From Climacteris rufus (lineage: Eukaryota; Chordata; Aves; Passeriformes; Climacteridae): 64,000 bases of DNA. A program made the position numbers and the translations under genes. Below, piece after piece: positions 1-13,019 of the stretch; the first letter of the stretch is position 1, and the number at the start of each line of letters is the position of its first letter. A model generated the notes under the pieces. It was not told the origin of the DNA, did not search any database, and worked only from the letters and a program-made list of their open reading frames with translations. The stretch is taken from contig VZRZ01004236.1 of assembly GCA_013398175.1 (NCBI GenBank), positions 142,276 to 206,275 on the forward strand, written 5' to 3'.

Positions 1-1239
1 AGCCCACAGAGCTTCGCCCATGATCAGAAAGAACAGATGGATGAATTTGTGTGAGGTGTTTGGATTATTTACGTCCAGAATATGCTGTTTTACCTTTGCT
101 ACGCCAGCAAAATCGATATAATACTCCCAGAATAATATTAATAAAACTCTTCCTTGAGGGCATTATACAAAAAGATACTTACAAATAAAAGGAAAAACAT
201 TGATGTATTGTGATTTTATTTGTTGTCTGTTGCTTCCAGTAGTGCATTTAACATGTAAAAAAAACAGAGCTGCAATTTGTGGAATGAGACTGATTTTGTA
301 CCAAACTTTCTCCTTACTTATCAGTAGCTATGCTGGAATCATCTGGTCTGTTGGGGTTTGGTAGCTTGAGGAATTAATGAATATTCATTCCTTTTCCCTG
401 GGTACAAAGTAAAATAACTAGTAATTAGTATAATATTTAATACTCCTATTCAAAATAAATAAATCTTTTGTGAAAAAAAAATCTAATTATTATAATGTAG
501 CAACTTCTGCGTGTGTAACTGAAATTGGATGTGCTGTTTTGAAAATGCTTTTAAGCCCTCATTTACATGTTTCCAGATCAGTTAATTATTCCCCTTGTAT
601 GCATAAAACAGAACTCTGGATTGTACTTGCATATATTATTCATTTTGCTATCCATCTTCTAAGTTTAGCTGATTCTAATATTTTAATTTTACATTATTAT
701 TATACCAGTGATATTTGTCTTCTGATATGAACATTTTTCTGGTCTGCACTTAGTTTTATGCTCATTTTTAAGTGAAATGGCTTACATGGTAGTAAGTGTG
801 ACTATTACAACTTGGGCCTTGTGTTTTGCGTATCATATTGAATTAGTCACATTGTGTGTTTCTGAGGTAGGGGAGGGTCTCACACGAGGATCTTGGCTTT
901 TGCCAGGGAGGTCATGAGCCAGGAAAATATGACTGATAAAATGAAGGGCAGCAGCCTTGAAACTGGTGACCAGAGTCACAGTTTGGGACTTGCTCTAATA
1001 AGGCCTGATTCAAAGCTTGCTGAAATCTGCAGAAGGATTTGTGGTCACTTTTAATGAGACCTTGCATGTTTATCTCAACCTTAGTTGCTGAATTTAGTAT
1101 TTCCCTGGTATCCATTTAGGTCATGATAGCCACAGTCACTAAATCAAACCCATTGCTGGCTATGAATGTGTGAATAGGGAGATGTTTGACACCAGTGAGC
1201 CCTGCTGGAGCTGTCCAGTTCCCTTCTGGGCAATGGTAT
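1..1239. other. Non-genic DNA, left edge
   Basis: AT-leaning unique sequence without a convincing gene. The first 54 bases are open in frame 1 and end in TGA, with an AATAAA at 140-145, which could be the tail of a gene lying to the left, but 17 open codons are not significant (see findings). The short ORFs at 470-730 and 912-1115 look random. Confidence 0.6.
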
Positions 1240-1962
1240 GTACAAACCATGGTCTCCTGTACAAACCATCGTGGTCTCCTGTACAAACCATCGTGGTCTC
1301 CTGTACAAACCATCGTGGTCTCCTGTACAAACCATCGTGGTCTCCTGTACAAACCATCGTGGTCTCCTGTACAAACCATCGTGGTCTCCTGTACAAACCA
1401 TCGTGGTCTCCTGTACAAACCATCGTGGTCTCCTGTACAAACCATCGTGGTCTCCTGTACAAACCATCGTGGTCTCCTGTACAAACCATCGTGGTCTCCT
1501 GTACAAACCATCGTGGTCTCCTGTACAAACCATCGTGGTCTCCTGTACAAACCATCGTGGTCTCCTGTACAAACCATCGTGGTCTCCTGTACAAACCATC
1601 GTGGTCTCCTGTACAAACCATCGTGGTCTCCTGTACAAACCATCGTGGTCTCCTGTACAAACCATCGTGGTCTCCTGTACAAACCATCGTGGTCTCCTGT
1701 ACAAACCATCGTGGTCTCCTGTACAAACCATCGTGGTCTCCTGTACAAACCATCGTGGTCTCCTGTACAAACCATCGTGGTCTCCTGTACAAACCATCGT
1801 GGTCTCCTGTACAAACCATCGTGGTCTCCTGTACAAACCATCGTGGTCTCCTGTACAAACCATCGTGGTCTCCTGTACAAACCATCATGGTCTCCTGTAC
1901 AAACCATCGTGGTCTCCTGTACAAACCATCATGGTCTCCTGTACAAACCATCGTGGTCTCAT
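1240..1962. repeat. 22-bp minisatellite, 33 near-identical tandem units
   Basis: The first unit (1240-1258) is 19 bp, lacking the CGT of the others. It is followed by exactly 32 units of 22 bp (1259-1962). A unit starts GTACAAACC, has a single CpG inside CATCGTGG and ends TCTCCT. Units are almost identical. Exceptions seen are CATCATGG in the units carrying A at 1887 and at 1931 (44 bp, two units, apart) and TCTCAT in the last unit. The unit has no stop codon in any phase on either strand, so all six frames stay open across the array; the resulting 240-313 residue ORFs are artefacts. No transposon ends flank it. The homogeneity suggests recent expansion and likely length polymorphism, though assembly collapse or expansion cannot be excluded. 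Confidence 0.97.
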
Positions 1963-4900
1963 GTACACCACTACCACTGTGGCTGCCCTCTCTCCTTCGC
2001 AGAGATGTGAAGTGGGGCAATCTCTCTATTAGTGTGCTTGGAAGTCCATTTGTGGTAGTCATACAAAGCTTGGAAATCATTGTTACCTTCTGAACTAGCA
2101 AAGTAGTAAGTTCTTATTCCGTTTAGTATTGATTTTCTGCTTCAGGAAGGAAATCTCCAAGGTATGGGACAGGCTGTCTCTGTGTGCCGAGAGATGAGCC
2201 CTGAATGCTCTGACTGCTGCTCTTGGTGTGACAGATGGAAGCTGAGGGTTCTGCCATCTATATCACAATCTTGATGAGGTAATAAGCAGAAAGAGTTTCT
2301 TCTTAATTTAATTTTTTCCCTGATTTTGTGTCTCTTGTATCTCAGAAAGAAAATTGAGCAAAACTTCCTTGTAGACATTTAAGGGTTTTACTGACCCTGT
2401 CATGCCACATGTTTTTCTCTCTCTTTTGGGGGGATTAGAATTTTCAGTGAGCTTTGGTTAGGTGGCAGGGGTTTGGCTAGAGCTGACAGCCATAGAGCAT
2501 GAGGAACAGTGAGGTAGTGAGTGCTCCTGTTAAAGAGAAGTTTAAGCTTGAAGATGCCTGAAAGGACGACATAAAATATGTGCAGAGGATTCAGGAAGAA
2601 CTGTGTAGTGCAGTGGTAAAATGCCAGGGAGGAGTTCAGAAGCAAAGAGAAGTAAGTAGCTGGTTTAAATGTTTTATGGACACACGCAGCAGAAGGGTTT
2701 CAAGGATGCTGACCAAACAGGAAATTGTATTAAATACACATGGAAGAAAGAGGTTTGTCACACCAGGTGTTTTTTTCCTGTCTCACAAGGCATTACTCTC
2801 TTTTCTAAGCTATTTCTGAGAATACAGAAGGAAAATTGGTAGGCCCATGATTAGCAAAACATAGCGTTTTGATCTATATGGATCTACTTATGCACAGGAA
2901 GCCACATAAAACCTGTGACCAAGCTTACTAAGTCAAACCCTGAATGTTGACTTGACTTACCTGTATGACAGATGTGTGTGTGAGTATTATGGCAGTAGTA
3001 TTCTTTCTACAAGATCTTGACCATTTTAAGGGCCCAAAGTAAGATGTTTGCATTTTAGTAGCCTTTTTTTCCCTTATTGAAACATGACACATTTATTTAG
3101 TACGTGTTTTTCTAACTGTGCTTTGAAGAGCAAATGACTAATTTACCCAGGGGGCTATTCAGTTTTTCAAACATTAATGAAATTGTTTTCACCTTTATGA
3201 AGTGAATGAATAGGATTATCCCCTTTATAGAGATTACTAGTTGAGGTACAGTGTTAAAAAGTAATCTCTAAGTTTGCATACACAATTCAAGGCGCAACAC
3301 TTTTTATTCTTTTAGCATTACATACCATGTTTCTATTTAGACAACTCCCATTGATTTTGGCAGAAATTAAGATTTTGTTAAATAAGATTTTGAGATATCA
3401 AATAATGAATCTAGAAATGAAGGGTGTGTTATGAAAAAGGATCTTTTCAAAGTTTGATTCGATCTTACTTTGACAAGGAACTCAGTGCTGGTTTGGGATA
3501 GATTCCAGTTTTCCAAAGGAGTAGTCCTTTTCCCAATGCTAAACAACCTCTGAAGGTTTGGGTTTGTAAGCCCAAAAGATTTCAACAGCATGGTTTTTTC
3601 TATGTCACGTCTTTCAGACACATCATTTCATCTCTGATTTTCCTACTTTTTCTCCAGTGGCATCCTGAGATAACAGAAATACTTTCAGCCTGCTCCACTC
3701 ATGGTCCAAGTGTAATGTGCTTGTCATGTTTGTACCCACGGCCCAGGGTCTGCTGACTGTGTTACCACTGCAGCTGATGTGGGAGTAAATGGTCTCCCTG
3801 AGCACGTGGGTGGGAGGCACTGCTGCCATAGCAAAGCAGACAAGTGGTCATGTTTGAGGGACCTTTGATCCCATGGCAGGGCTGTGAGATGGTGAGAATT
3901 CTGGTCGTTTCTGTTGCCCACATCTTGTGAATTGTTGCCTCCTTTCTGGCCTCTGCTCTGTCCCTGTCCCATCTCACTGCCTCCTTAGCTCCTTCTACCC
4001 CAGTTTTATTCTCTGACTGTCCTCTCCCAAGGCTCCCTCCTCTACTCATGTACATTCCAGTCAAGTGGGGTGACTGCAGGTTTGCAGCATTATTGCATTT
4101 GCTCAGGCTCTCCTGTGGAATTTTCTGTGATGTGAATCTTCCTCTTTGTCTTCCATGTTTGGCTTTTTCCACCCTTGGAGTCAGTCAGGGCAGCCACTCC
4201 CCTCAGAGCCGTGTTGGGCTTTGCCAGATGCTGGCAGATCTTACTGGCTTTAGCTCTTGGCTCATGTTTTCAAGGCTGTCACATCAACTGTCATGACTTT
4301 GTGTTTAAGTGAAATAGTAAATTGAAAAGAAGGAGCATGAAGGATGTGCCAGCCTGCTGTTTTTCATGTGCTGGCCCAGAGTCCTGCCTGCATACGAGGA
4401 GCTAAAGAATTGCAGGGGGGGTAAGATGGGCTTATTCATAACAGCAAATTTGAGAAACCCTTTTTCTTTCTTTTCAGTGCTGAAATGACTGAGGACCAGT
4501 TCTCTGTGTGAATAGTTTGAAACTCTTTGTTTTAGTTGTAGTGCACTGTACGTTTTGCTTCTGGTGCTGTGAACTCTGATATCAGTAAGTTATAACTGAA
4601 CTTTGATATCAGTAATTTGTAACTGAACTGAAGGTAATAATGTGTTAGATATTCCTTGAACATTAAGAATTTTTGGACAGTCTTGTCTAAACAAACTATT
4701 CTTTGATTCTTAGTTAGGATCTGTAAGTAGGTGATCCTCGGTAATTTGTTTTTCTTTGTTTCACTTTGTTCTTTCTTAATAATTCCTTTTAAAATTTGCA
4801 TTGAAGTATATTAATGTAAAAAGTATAAAGACTTTAAAAACTAACACAGGCCCTTGGGACAGGAACTTGCCTTATCAGTCTTATCATATTACCTTTATGC

Positions 4901-5396
4901 ATATTTACAGTGCCGCAGGGAGAATTATTGATGGCAATACTATAAATGGTTTTCTAATAAATTTATATGGAAAGGTGCTAAAAAGGCTGAAGAGAGAGGA
5001 GTAACAAAGATGAACAGACTTAGAAGGTCATGTTAAAAAACCCTTCTACAAAGCATTTTCTTGAGTGGAATGTAAGAGAATTTACTGTGCTGCTTCCAGG
5101 TGGGATAGAACTATAGTTAGGGACAAATACATTTTGACTTCTAACGTTTAAATTCCTCCAGTTGTCATTCAGCTCAGCTCTGTCCCTGCCTGTGTTGTGT
5201 CAGAGCTATAGTGATAAATTAAAAGGATGATTCAACTGTGTTTGTGTTTATAATCTCTAAGAAGTCAATAAACACTGTAGTGCTGAAGTCAGAAGGTGGA
5301 CTCCTTTCACCCCTGTTGTGCCATAACCTTGACTACAGCGCCCGTTTATCATGCCTCTCATGACTTAGCCAGTTATTTATCAGCACTTACCCAAAA
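1963..5396. other. Non-genic DNA
   Basis: Unique intergenic sequence. ORFs here are below about 140 codons, overlap on both strands and show no recognisable domain. Apart from the 27-bp duplication at 4571 I see no structured feature. Confidence 0.6.
4571..4624. repeat. 27-bp direct duplication
   Basis: Two adjacent 27-bp copies (4571-4597 and 4598-4624) share the core TGATATCAGTAA and differ at only a few bases. A small local tandem duplication with no coding meaning. Confidence 0.85.
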
Positions 5397-5545
5397 ATCA
5401 TAGAATGGGTTGGGTTGGAAGGATCTCTCATTCCAAAAAGATGATAAAGTTCTTCTCATTCCAACCCCCATGCCATGGGCAGGGACACGTTCCACTAGGC
5501 CAGGTTGCTCCAAGACCCACCCAACCTGGTCTTGAATACTTACAA
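5397..5545 (-). mobile_element. CR1 LINE fragment, 3' end
   Basis: On plus it begins AATCATAGAATGGGTTGGGT and continues with the tract around CCATGGGCAGGGACACGTTCCACTAG-type CR1 3' sequence, so the element lies on the minus strand with its 3' terminus at the left. There is a small internal rearrangement: a repeated CTCATTCCAA phrase near 5430 and 5456. Heavily 5'-truncated, as usual for CR1, with no coding capacity. Confidence 0.88.
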
Positions 5546-8500
5546 AACATTTGACATTAAGAGTATTTTTTAAAGTTTCTACATTCTCTTTGACCTTTTA
5601 GAGGAAAATACATCTGAGTAAGAAATTAGAAACTGTGCACTGCAAAGTATTAAGCATTCTTTGGGCTTTCAACATTCCAGAAGGCTTCTCTAGAAATAGG
5701 AACTTTTTGCTCTTTGCATTCATGTCAAAAGACTGGTATATCTCACTGTGCTTGCATGTGATGTATTTTTTCAGCACTTTATTTCCTGATAAGCCCAAGG
5801 GGCCTTGAGGTAACTATTCCTTTGTTTTGAAGTAGCCAGTTCTTTGAAAAATCAGTTTGAGGTGACTGCCTTTACATCTCCAGAGAATTCTGGTGGAACT
5901 TTCCTGATATACTTAGTGTTGCATATGAAATTAAATTGAAATTCATGTCCCATTGGAATATATCAGCTATTAGGTCATCTGTGAATGTTTTAACATCAGT
6001 GAAGCCATATATTTCTGACTTCTGCTTCTATGAATCCAAACCTTTCACACCAGGGAATTGGCAATACTGTCTGAGTTTGTTCCATAAAAACAGCTCAGGT
6101 GTTCAGTAACGTAGAGAGCAAAAGCCTCTGGGAATCATTTTGCTGCTGGGCATGATTACAAACCTTTCCCTTTTCCTTCCAAACACCCACCAGTCAGGTA
6201 ACTGAGATGTGCTATTATTGATCTGCAGATGTACCACTGGGCTAGTCACTTGTCATACAAAATGTGTCAAAATTTGCACATCAATTGCAACAGTTACTTC
6301 AAAAATCATACTTCTCTATGAAAATAAAACAGAAAATCACACGCCACTTAAACACCTCAGCAATAATTCTCTCGCTTCAGGCACCTGAGCTGTAATAAAT
6401 GTTGGCATTTTCATTCCAAACCTTTTTTTTTTTTTTGAGAAATCTAAAGGAGCACTGTCAATTCGAGCTATTTTGAAGCAACCACAGCATGTATGAATGG
6501 GACAGAAAGATGGCAATTAGGCCAGGCAGCTGCCCAGTGTTTGCTTTCTTCTTGCACTTGCCATCCTGCTTCTCTTTTCTGCTCTGTTCAAGTAATTTTG
6601 CAGGGTACAGTGGGGGTTTTTTCTCAGCTGCATATATAAAATTCTTCTAGAAAACTGCTTTGGCATGAATATGTTGTATACTACTACATGCCAAAATCCA
6701 AATCAATTTATCTTGTGGTTGGGAGATAAACAAAACAAATCAGTAACACAATTGGTTCTATTGAAATTCACTGCTCAGCAATATGAATCTCAGGTTGAAC
6801 TCACCCCACTTTTCTTCCTGAAAATTTCTAGTTGAAACACCTTGCTCTACTGTAAAGAGTCCTATATTGTTTTCCACCATCTAAAACTACTTCGGAGGGA
6901 CATGCAAAATTTCACTTGGAAAGGAACTCAGTTTAAATTCTTAAATAAAGCAAGTTTTAAATTTCCTCTTCTAAGATACAGGGTGACCTTAAAAATCTTC
7001 CAGCATTTTGTATTTTTTTTAGATCAATGTTTCATCTGTGCCATAAAAATACTTCTTTTTTTTTCCATTTATAATTACAAGCTTTTCAGGATTTCACACA
7101 TTTCTCAGAGGAAATATTTTGGCTACTAGGTAGTTGGAATACTAGATAAAACACAAAATATAGTGAAATATTTGCACAGGAAAGTATTGTTAATGTGTAC
7201 CTCACAAATCAAAAGGAAGCTCGTGAGTCTTACTGTAATTAGAGATCAATGAAGTGGGTTTTTTATTAGCAATGCAGATTCTCTCAGAATAACTGATTTT
7301 ATTCTACATTTGTTGAACCTAAGTTAAGCTAATCTTACTGAAAAACATTTCAAATGTTGCTGTGGTAGCCCAGCCTGTCACCTGATGGAAAAGCCTTGCT
7401 GACAGCAGTGGGTGAGTTGTTGCATTTGTGACAGACTAAAGCTTTACCCTGAGATGGTAATATTGACTTACATAAATAAGACTGCAGAATGTGGCTGGAG
7501 AATGCATCCTGAGTGGAGAACTTTTTCAGTGCTTACTTAGCTCTGGTGCTCCCTTCTTGTGAGCTCAGCCAGGGACTTTGCATCACTGGGCAGCTGCAGA
7601 AAAGAATTTTGTCCCTTTCTTTCTTCTTCCTCACAGGGGTTTTTTGTTTGTTTTGTCCTCCATAAAAGAATGCAGCAAATTCTGCCCAAGTGTGGTTCCC
7701 TCTTTCACTTCTGATGCTCTTGGACTTTGGCAATGAGGTGCTTTATTGATGGCTGGAGGAAGTGAAAAGGAAACAGGAAGCCCAAATGCTCAAAGTCGCA
7801 TGCAGGGCCATAAGTGAGAGATTAAATTACCTGTGTGGAAGTGTGGTAATTTCACGGGAAATTGTCCACTAAACAATTTTCAAAATTTGGGTCTGTACCA
7901 AGCAACTCATATGGTAAATCTCTGTAGGCTTTCACCTTAATATATTTAGCCAGCTTAATGTTTAAACAATGCTTTTATGAAGTGAAAAAACTCTTTTCTG
8001 TTCATCAGCTATACTGCCTGTGCTTTCTAAATGCAGAAGCCTGGGTGCCAGCAAGAATTCCCTCAAGTGGCTGTGATCTCCGGGATCAGGGACTGACCTT
8101 GGGAGAGAATCTGAGAGTACAAATTGTTGCCTCGATGCTTCTCACAAAATACACAGTAGCACACAGTAGTTTTCTATCACAGCTCTGTAATATACTTCTT
8201 TACCTCCTCATTTTATGTGAGTGAACTTTTACCCAGCCATGGAAATACACTTTCTAACTGATATCTTAGTATGTTTGGGTGTCCTGTTGTTTTGGAACAG
8301 AGAAATTCCCATTTTAGTTTGTCCATGCAAAAACACAATCCTAAGGCAATATATTAAAATACAGAGAGTAAATACAGCAAGACTCCACTACTGAGTACAT
8401 GGAAATAAGGCCTCTTTAGCATTCACTCTATTTATCTCAATAGACTTACACCACCCACACTCTTTTATAAAGTGTATGTTAAATCTTAGTTTCTTTTTCT

Positions 8501-11500
8501 GAGTGACAGCTTTCACTGAGTGATGCAGTCTGCATCACAGTAAAACTCTGAATTTAATAGTCTCAGTTCTTTGCCTCTTGACTAATGGCAAAATTCTGTG
8601 AAAGTGTCTCTTGTGACTTGCTACAGAGATGGACGTGCATGGAGCTGGTCTGAGAACTGGCTGTGTATTGAGAGAGAACTCAGATATCCATATCCCATGC
8701 TGGTGAGGGATGAGTTTGTTATGGAAGTGATGCCATTGCAGTACTCACTGGGAAGGGGGATGATTGCTGGTTTGTTGATAGTGTGCCCCATGTGAACTGA
8801 CTAAACCACAAGTGAAATGCCACATGGACAGGCCCATATTACATTCCAGTTGTGCCATTTTCTGGTTTTGTATTCATCTGTGCTCTGAAACTGAATTATC
8901 AGGCCCTGGTGTGCTTGGAGAAATTTTATCTTCTCAACATTCTTTTTCAGTCTTTCGGTTGCTTGGCTGACCTTGTTTTTATGTTAGTGGGGTTATTGAT
9001 GGGAGTAGCCAATGAAATGGGTAGTGAACATGGGAAGCATTTTCAGAATGAGTTATTAAACTCCTGCCAGAGCTTGCATTTATTATAATTATCACAAAAC
9101 TGTTATGTGGCCCCATAAACTTGCACGGTGATTTATAAACTTAGGCTTAAATTTTGCTAATGCATATACGCGAATTTTTTTTACTTGTATGAAGGAAGTT
9201 ACGCTTATGCTTGCTATAGACAGAGTCAGTTCCTTAAGCCAAAATATTCAGAAGGTATTTATTGAAACTGGAATTGTGGCTCTGGGAATAAAACCCAAAC
9301 TAGATTGCTTACATTTCTAAAGTCTCAGTGAAGGTTACTTGCAAAAACAGTATTGGTCTAATCCTGCAGGGTTCTGAATCCTTTTCATGTTTTTTAGTAC
9401 TACTGGGAAAACAAGATAGTTACCATCCTGCACAGTGGATTTTAAAGCAAGAAATACTAAACTGGGCCTACAGAAAGCTGCTTTCCTGTTTTATTAGCAT
9501 ATTAGCCAGGAGCAATAGCAACAGAAGGTCTTTACCTTGCAGTGGCAGATGGTTGGATGCTACATGTCTCTGTATTGTTTAAAATTCTTGCAGCTATTCC
9601 AGCTTCTGGAGTTCATCTAGAACAGCTCTTAGTAGCCTAATTTGATTAGATTTTAGATCTTGATTAAATTTGATTTACGGTTACAGTTTTATTTCTTCAT
9701 TAAATTAGATTTGGTGTTCTTAACTTAAATCCTTGAGTTTGCAGATCTGTTTGCTCAAGGCCAGGACCTGTGCTGGAAGTGGAGGAGGCTGAGTGACTGT
9801 GATTATCAGGTGTCCAAGATGCCTGGGCCCAGCTGAGGGTCTAAATGTAGTGGGGAAATTGGGTTAACAGGCAGTGAGTGCCTCATTAGTTGCTCTCCTC
9901 CCTCCTTGAAACACAGGCAGTCCTGGTTTTGACAAATGCAGTAAAACTGATTGCTAAGTGTGCTACTCAGCACTGCTTATCAGCACACCAACAATGCAAG
10001 ACTTCAGTGCAACTAAGTATTGAAGTAGAGCCTCTGTCCTGTCTGCAACCAGCACCAAGTGTCTGAGGTAAGATGGTGTTTGAAATATGATTGAGTCATC
10101 CCCAGACTTGGATGAAATGTCAGACATCAAAATAATAACCGTATACCACATGTGGATGTTAGCAGGTAAGATCCTCTCCAACAGAGTGAAAGCAGAGCAG
10201 GGTAAAAGGAGACCATTTGAAGGTAGGACTGTGAATGAGCTGACCCAAACCAATTTCACTTTTCTCGCAGGGGCACTTTTACCTTCAGGAATAGGCAGGA
10301 GCCGTTTTCTATTTTCTGGATAAGGATAAAATGCCCTTGGTTTTGCAGTTTATTACAGCTTGAGGAACAGAGTAAGTTGCCTAGAACGGTTTTGACTACA
10401 CCATGCCAAAATAATTTGTTTCTTCTGAGAAGGATATGGCTCTATTCAACTTAGGTTTCAAACTCTGCTTGGAAGGATTGTTTGTATTTATGAGAGGCTC
10501 TGCTTAAATCCTACAAAGGGAATTTTCAGGAAAATAGCTACATAAATCTTAGGAAATGCAAAACTAACAGACATATGAAGGATTTGTATTTAGAAAAGAA
10601 TCTCCCAGTGGGTTGTTCTCAGCAGAAAATGAAAAGGTCTTTTTTGCATTCAGTTGAACTATTAGTGTATTTTTTGCTGATATAAGCAGTTGTACAGGTA
10701 CGACCACTGTCACAGTCCCAGATCTCAGTGCTGCAAATTAGCAAGGTTTTAACTTTGCTCCAAATATCATGCTAGCTCATTTTCATTATGAAAAAGGTGG
10801 GGGAAGAAGAATGGCACAAAAGTACCTATTGGCAAAGCACATTATAATTGTTTAAGCAGGCCCCACAAGTCATGCATTTCAATTATTTGTTCAAAGCTGT
10901 CTGCAATTAAGAGTTGCAAACAAGGTTTTTGAATGCAAAGTCAGACAATTAAAATGTTTCATGAGTGCTTTAGAGAGAGAAGTTCTGAATTAGCACTTTG
11001 AATACTCAAGACCTCTTGTTTCCTAATCTCCTTTCCCTTTTACTCTGTGGAAGAGAGAGATGTATATTTTTCCCAGAATTTTTTTCTTTAAGCCAGGCTG
11101 ATCCTAGGAATGATTGAATCATCCTGGTCTTTGACTTGTACATTTGAATGTCTTTTGCTCCTTGAGAGATCATCCTTTTTGCCTCATAATGGTCCAGGTG
11201 CAAAAAAAGAAAAAATACTTTGCCCAGGTCTGGTTTGTTCTGGAAGGGAGGCTGTAAATCACTTTGAGCACCTCTCCCTCTTGCTCAAACACCCAACACA
11301 CACACAGCACCCCCCAAATTTCCTTCCTTACCCTTTGAAGAGGCAGAGCTATTTTAGCTGGTGATTTGTGACACTGAGAGTGCAACCTCTGTGCTGGGTA
11401 AGCTGACCCAGAAGATGTGGGAGCAGTGATGTGTTGGTCTGTTAACCGAGTTCTGTGGATGTTGGTATCACATCTCTTGCTGGGGATCAGCTCACAGCTG

Positions 11501-13019
11501 CTCCCAGGGAAAGCTCTGACTTCTTTCTCTTTACCCATGAAAAACAGACTTCACTTCAATTCTGTGATTCCCTACTCCTTTCAGGTGCTGCTCATGGTTG
11601 GGTTTTTCCTTGCTAATGCCATTTAAATACTGGTTGTTCGCATTTAGAACTTGCAGTTTGGGAGTTTATCAGAGGGATTTTTGATTGGGTTTTTTTTTTC
11701 CCCTGCTTTATATGCTCAGAAGTACACCACCTGAAAGCATTTGCAGTCCTTCCTCTTTCACTCCTCTGGTAATGTCTGTCATGCAATCACTTTTAATGGT
11801 GATCTTTTTGATGCAAGGAAGAACAAACTGCTGCATAGTATTAGATACATTTTGGGGTTGTGTAGTTAAAGATGCTAGTCTGTATCAGTTTAAAAAAAAA
11901 CCCTAACTCTGTACTGAACTGCAAAAGAAAACATCAGGTTAACTAATAACTGTCAGAAAAGCAGAGACTACATGACTGGTGGTATGACATGTAAATTGAA
12001 ATGTCCTTTAACTTTTCCGGGATTTGATGATTATCTAATAAATTATTTTTTGTGACCCTGTAGTCTGTGTTCTGCATTTCTGGAGTGGGAACTGAGAATA
12101 CATAAAAAGGGAGTTTGCTACTGTTAAGGCTGAGTGATAGAGTTTATTCTGCTGCCTGAGGTTCTGGAATAGAGAAAGCAGAGGAGCAAAAGGAAGAGCA
12201 GGGTTGCAGTGGGGTTGCCAAAGCACTGCTGTTGCAGGTATCTCTGCCCATTCTTAGAGTATCAGGCTGTCTCACTGCAGCCAGTGTTGGCTCAGCTGGG
12301 GAGTTTGCCTTTCAAGAAAGAACAGTGTGAGGCATAAAGTGACATGGGACAGAAAACATTCCCTGTCCTAAGGATGACTGTGTTCATGGTCTTGGCTTTG
12401 TTGGGTTGGGTTTACTATTTTTTCTTCTCTTGTTTTTGAATTGTAGTTTTTTTCCCTGGTTAATTATATATCAATTCCTAGATTAATGAATCAGGGATTC
12501 TTGCTGGAAATTAAGGACTCAAGTCACTCTGTCTTGCTTAGACTGGCTATTGTTTGAGTATTAAAACCTCCTGGATACTGCTGAGAACAGCAGTGACTTC
12601 CTCCTGAATTGTGTGTACTTAAGGACAGATAGAAGTCATGGAGGGATACCAAAGTTACCCATTATTTGTGATGCGAAGAATTGGTATTTTTTGCTGGAAT
12701 TCTTGTACTCAACATCATTCTCCGCTGCCCACTACTTTGTGTTTTCTCTGATGCTAGGGATTTTTTGGCTGACTTAAAGTACAACTGCTTTTTTTTTTTA
12801 ATTTAAGAAATTATGAAGTGGGAAATCTGTGACTGAGTTTTGAAAGAGAATAATTGCAGACAGGCAGGCTGGTGACGATCTGTGACTACAGTAGCAGTTC
12901 CTGCATGTGCACACTTTTCATATTCTGTCCTTGTTCAATAGCCATATAAAACATTAGTGCTACCATGCTTTTGCAGAAAACTTTGAACTCTTAAAGACAG
13001 AATTTTATCTTGGGCAACA
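5546..13019. other. Non-genic DNA with one enhancer-like block
   Basis: Unique AT-leaning intergenic DNA with scattered T-runs (for example about 6422-6436). It holds the enhancer-like block at 10835-11000. No protein-coding, RNA-gene or intact transposon signal was found. Confidence 0.6.
10835..11000. promoter_or_regulatory. Candidate conserved non-coding element
   Basis: Unique AT-rich block with ATTATAATTG (10841-10850), CAATTATT (about 10880), TTCAAAG (a TCF/LEF-like word near 10890) and TGCAATTAAG (about 10902). No coding frame or transposon signature. Guess from texture and motif density. Confidence 0.22.

Noticed and set aside
1240..1962. CRISPR array reading of the tandem repeat
   Set aside because: Units are contiguous with no spacers and lie in vertebrate DNA; it is a minisatellite.
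1116..2101. Six overlapping ORFs of 239-313 codons with repeated MVCTGDHDGLYRRPRWF-like or SPVQTIVVSCTNHRG-like peptides
   Set aside because: They are all readings of the stop-free 22-bp minisatellite in different frames and strands; no family resemblance, and the non-repeat ends are random.
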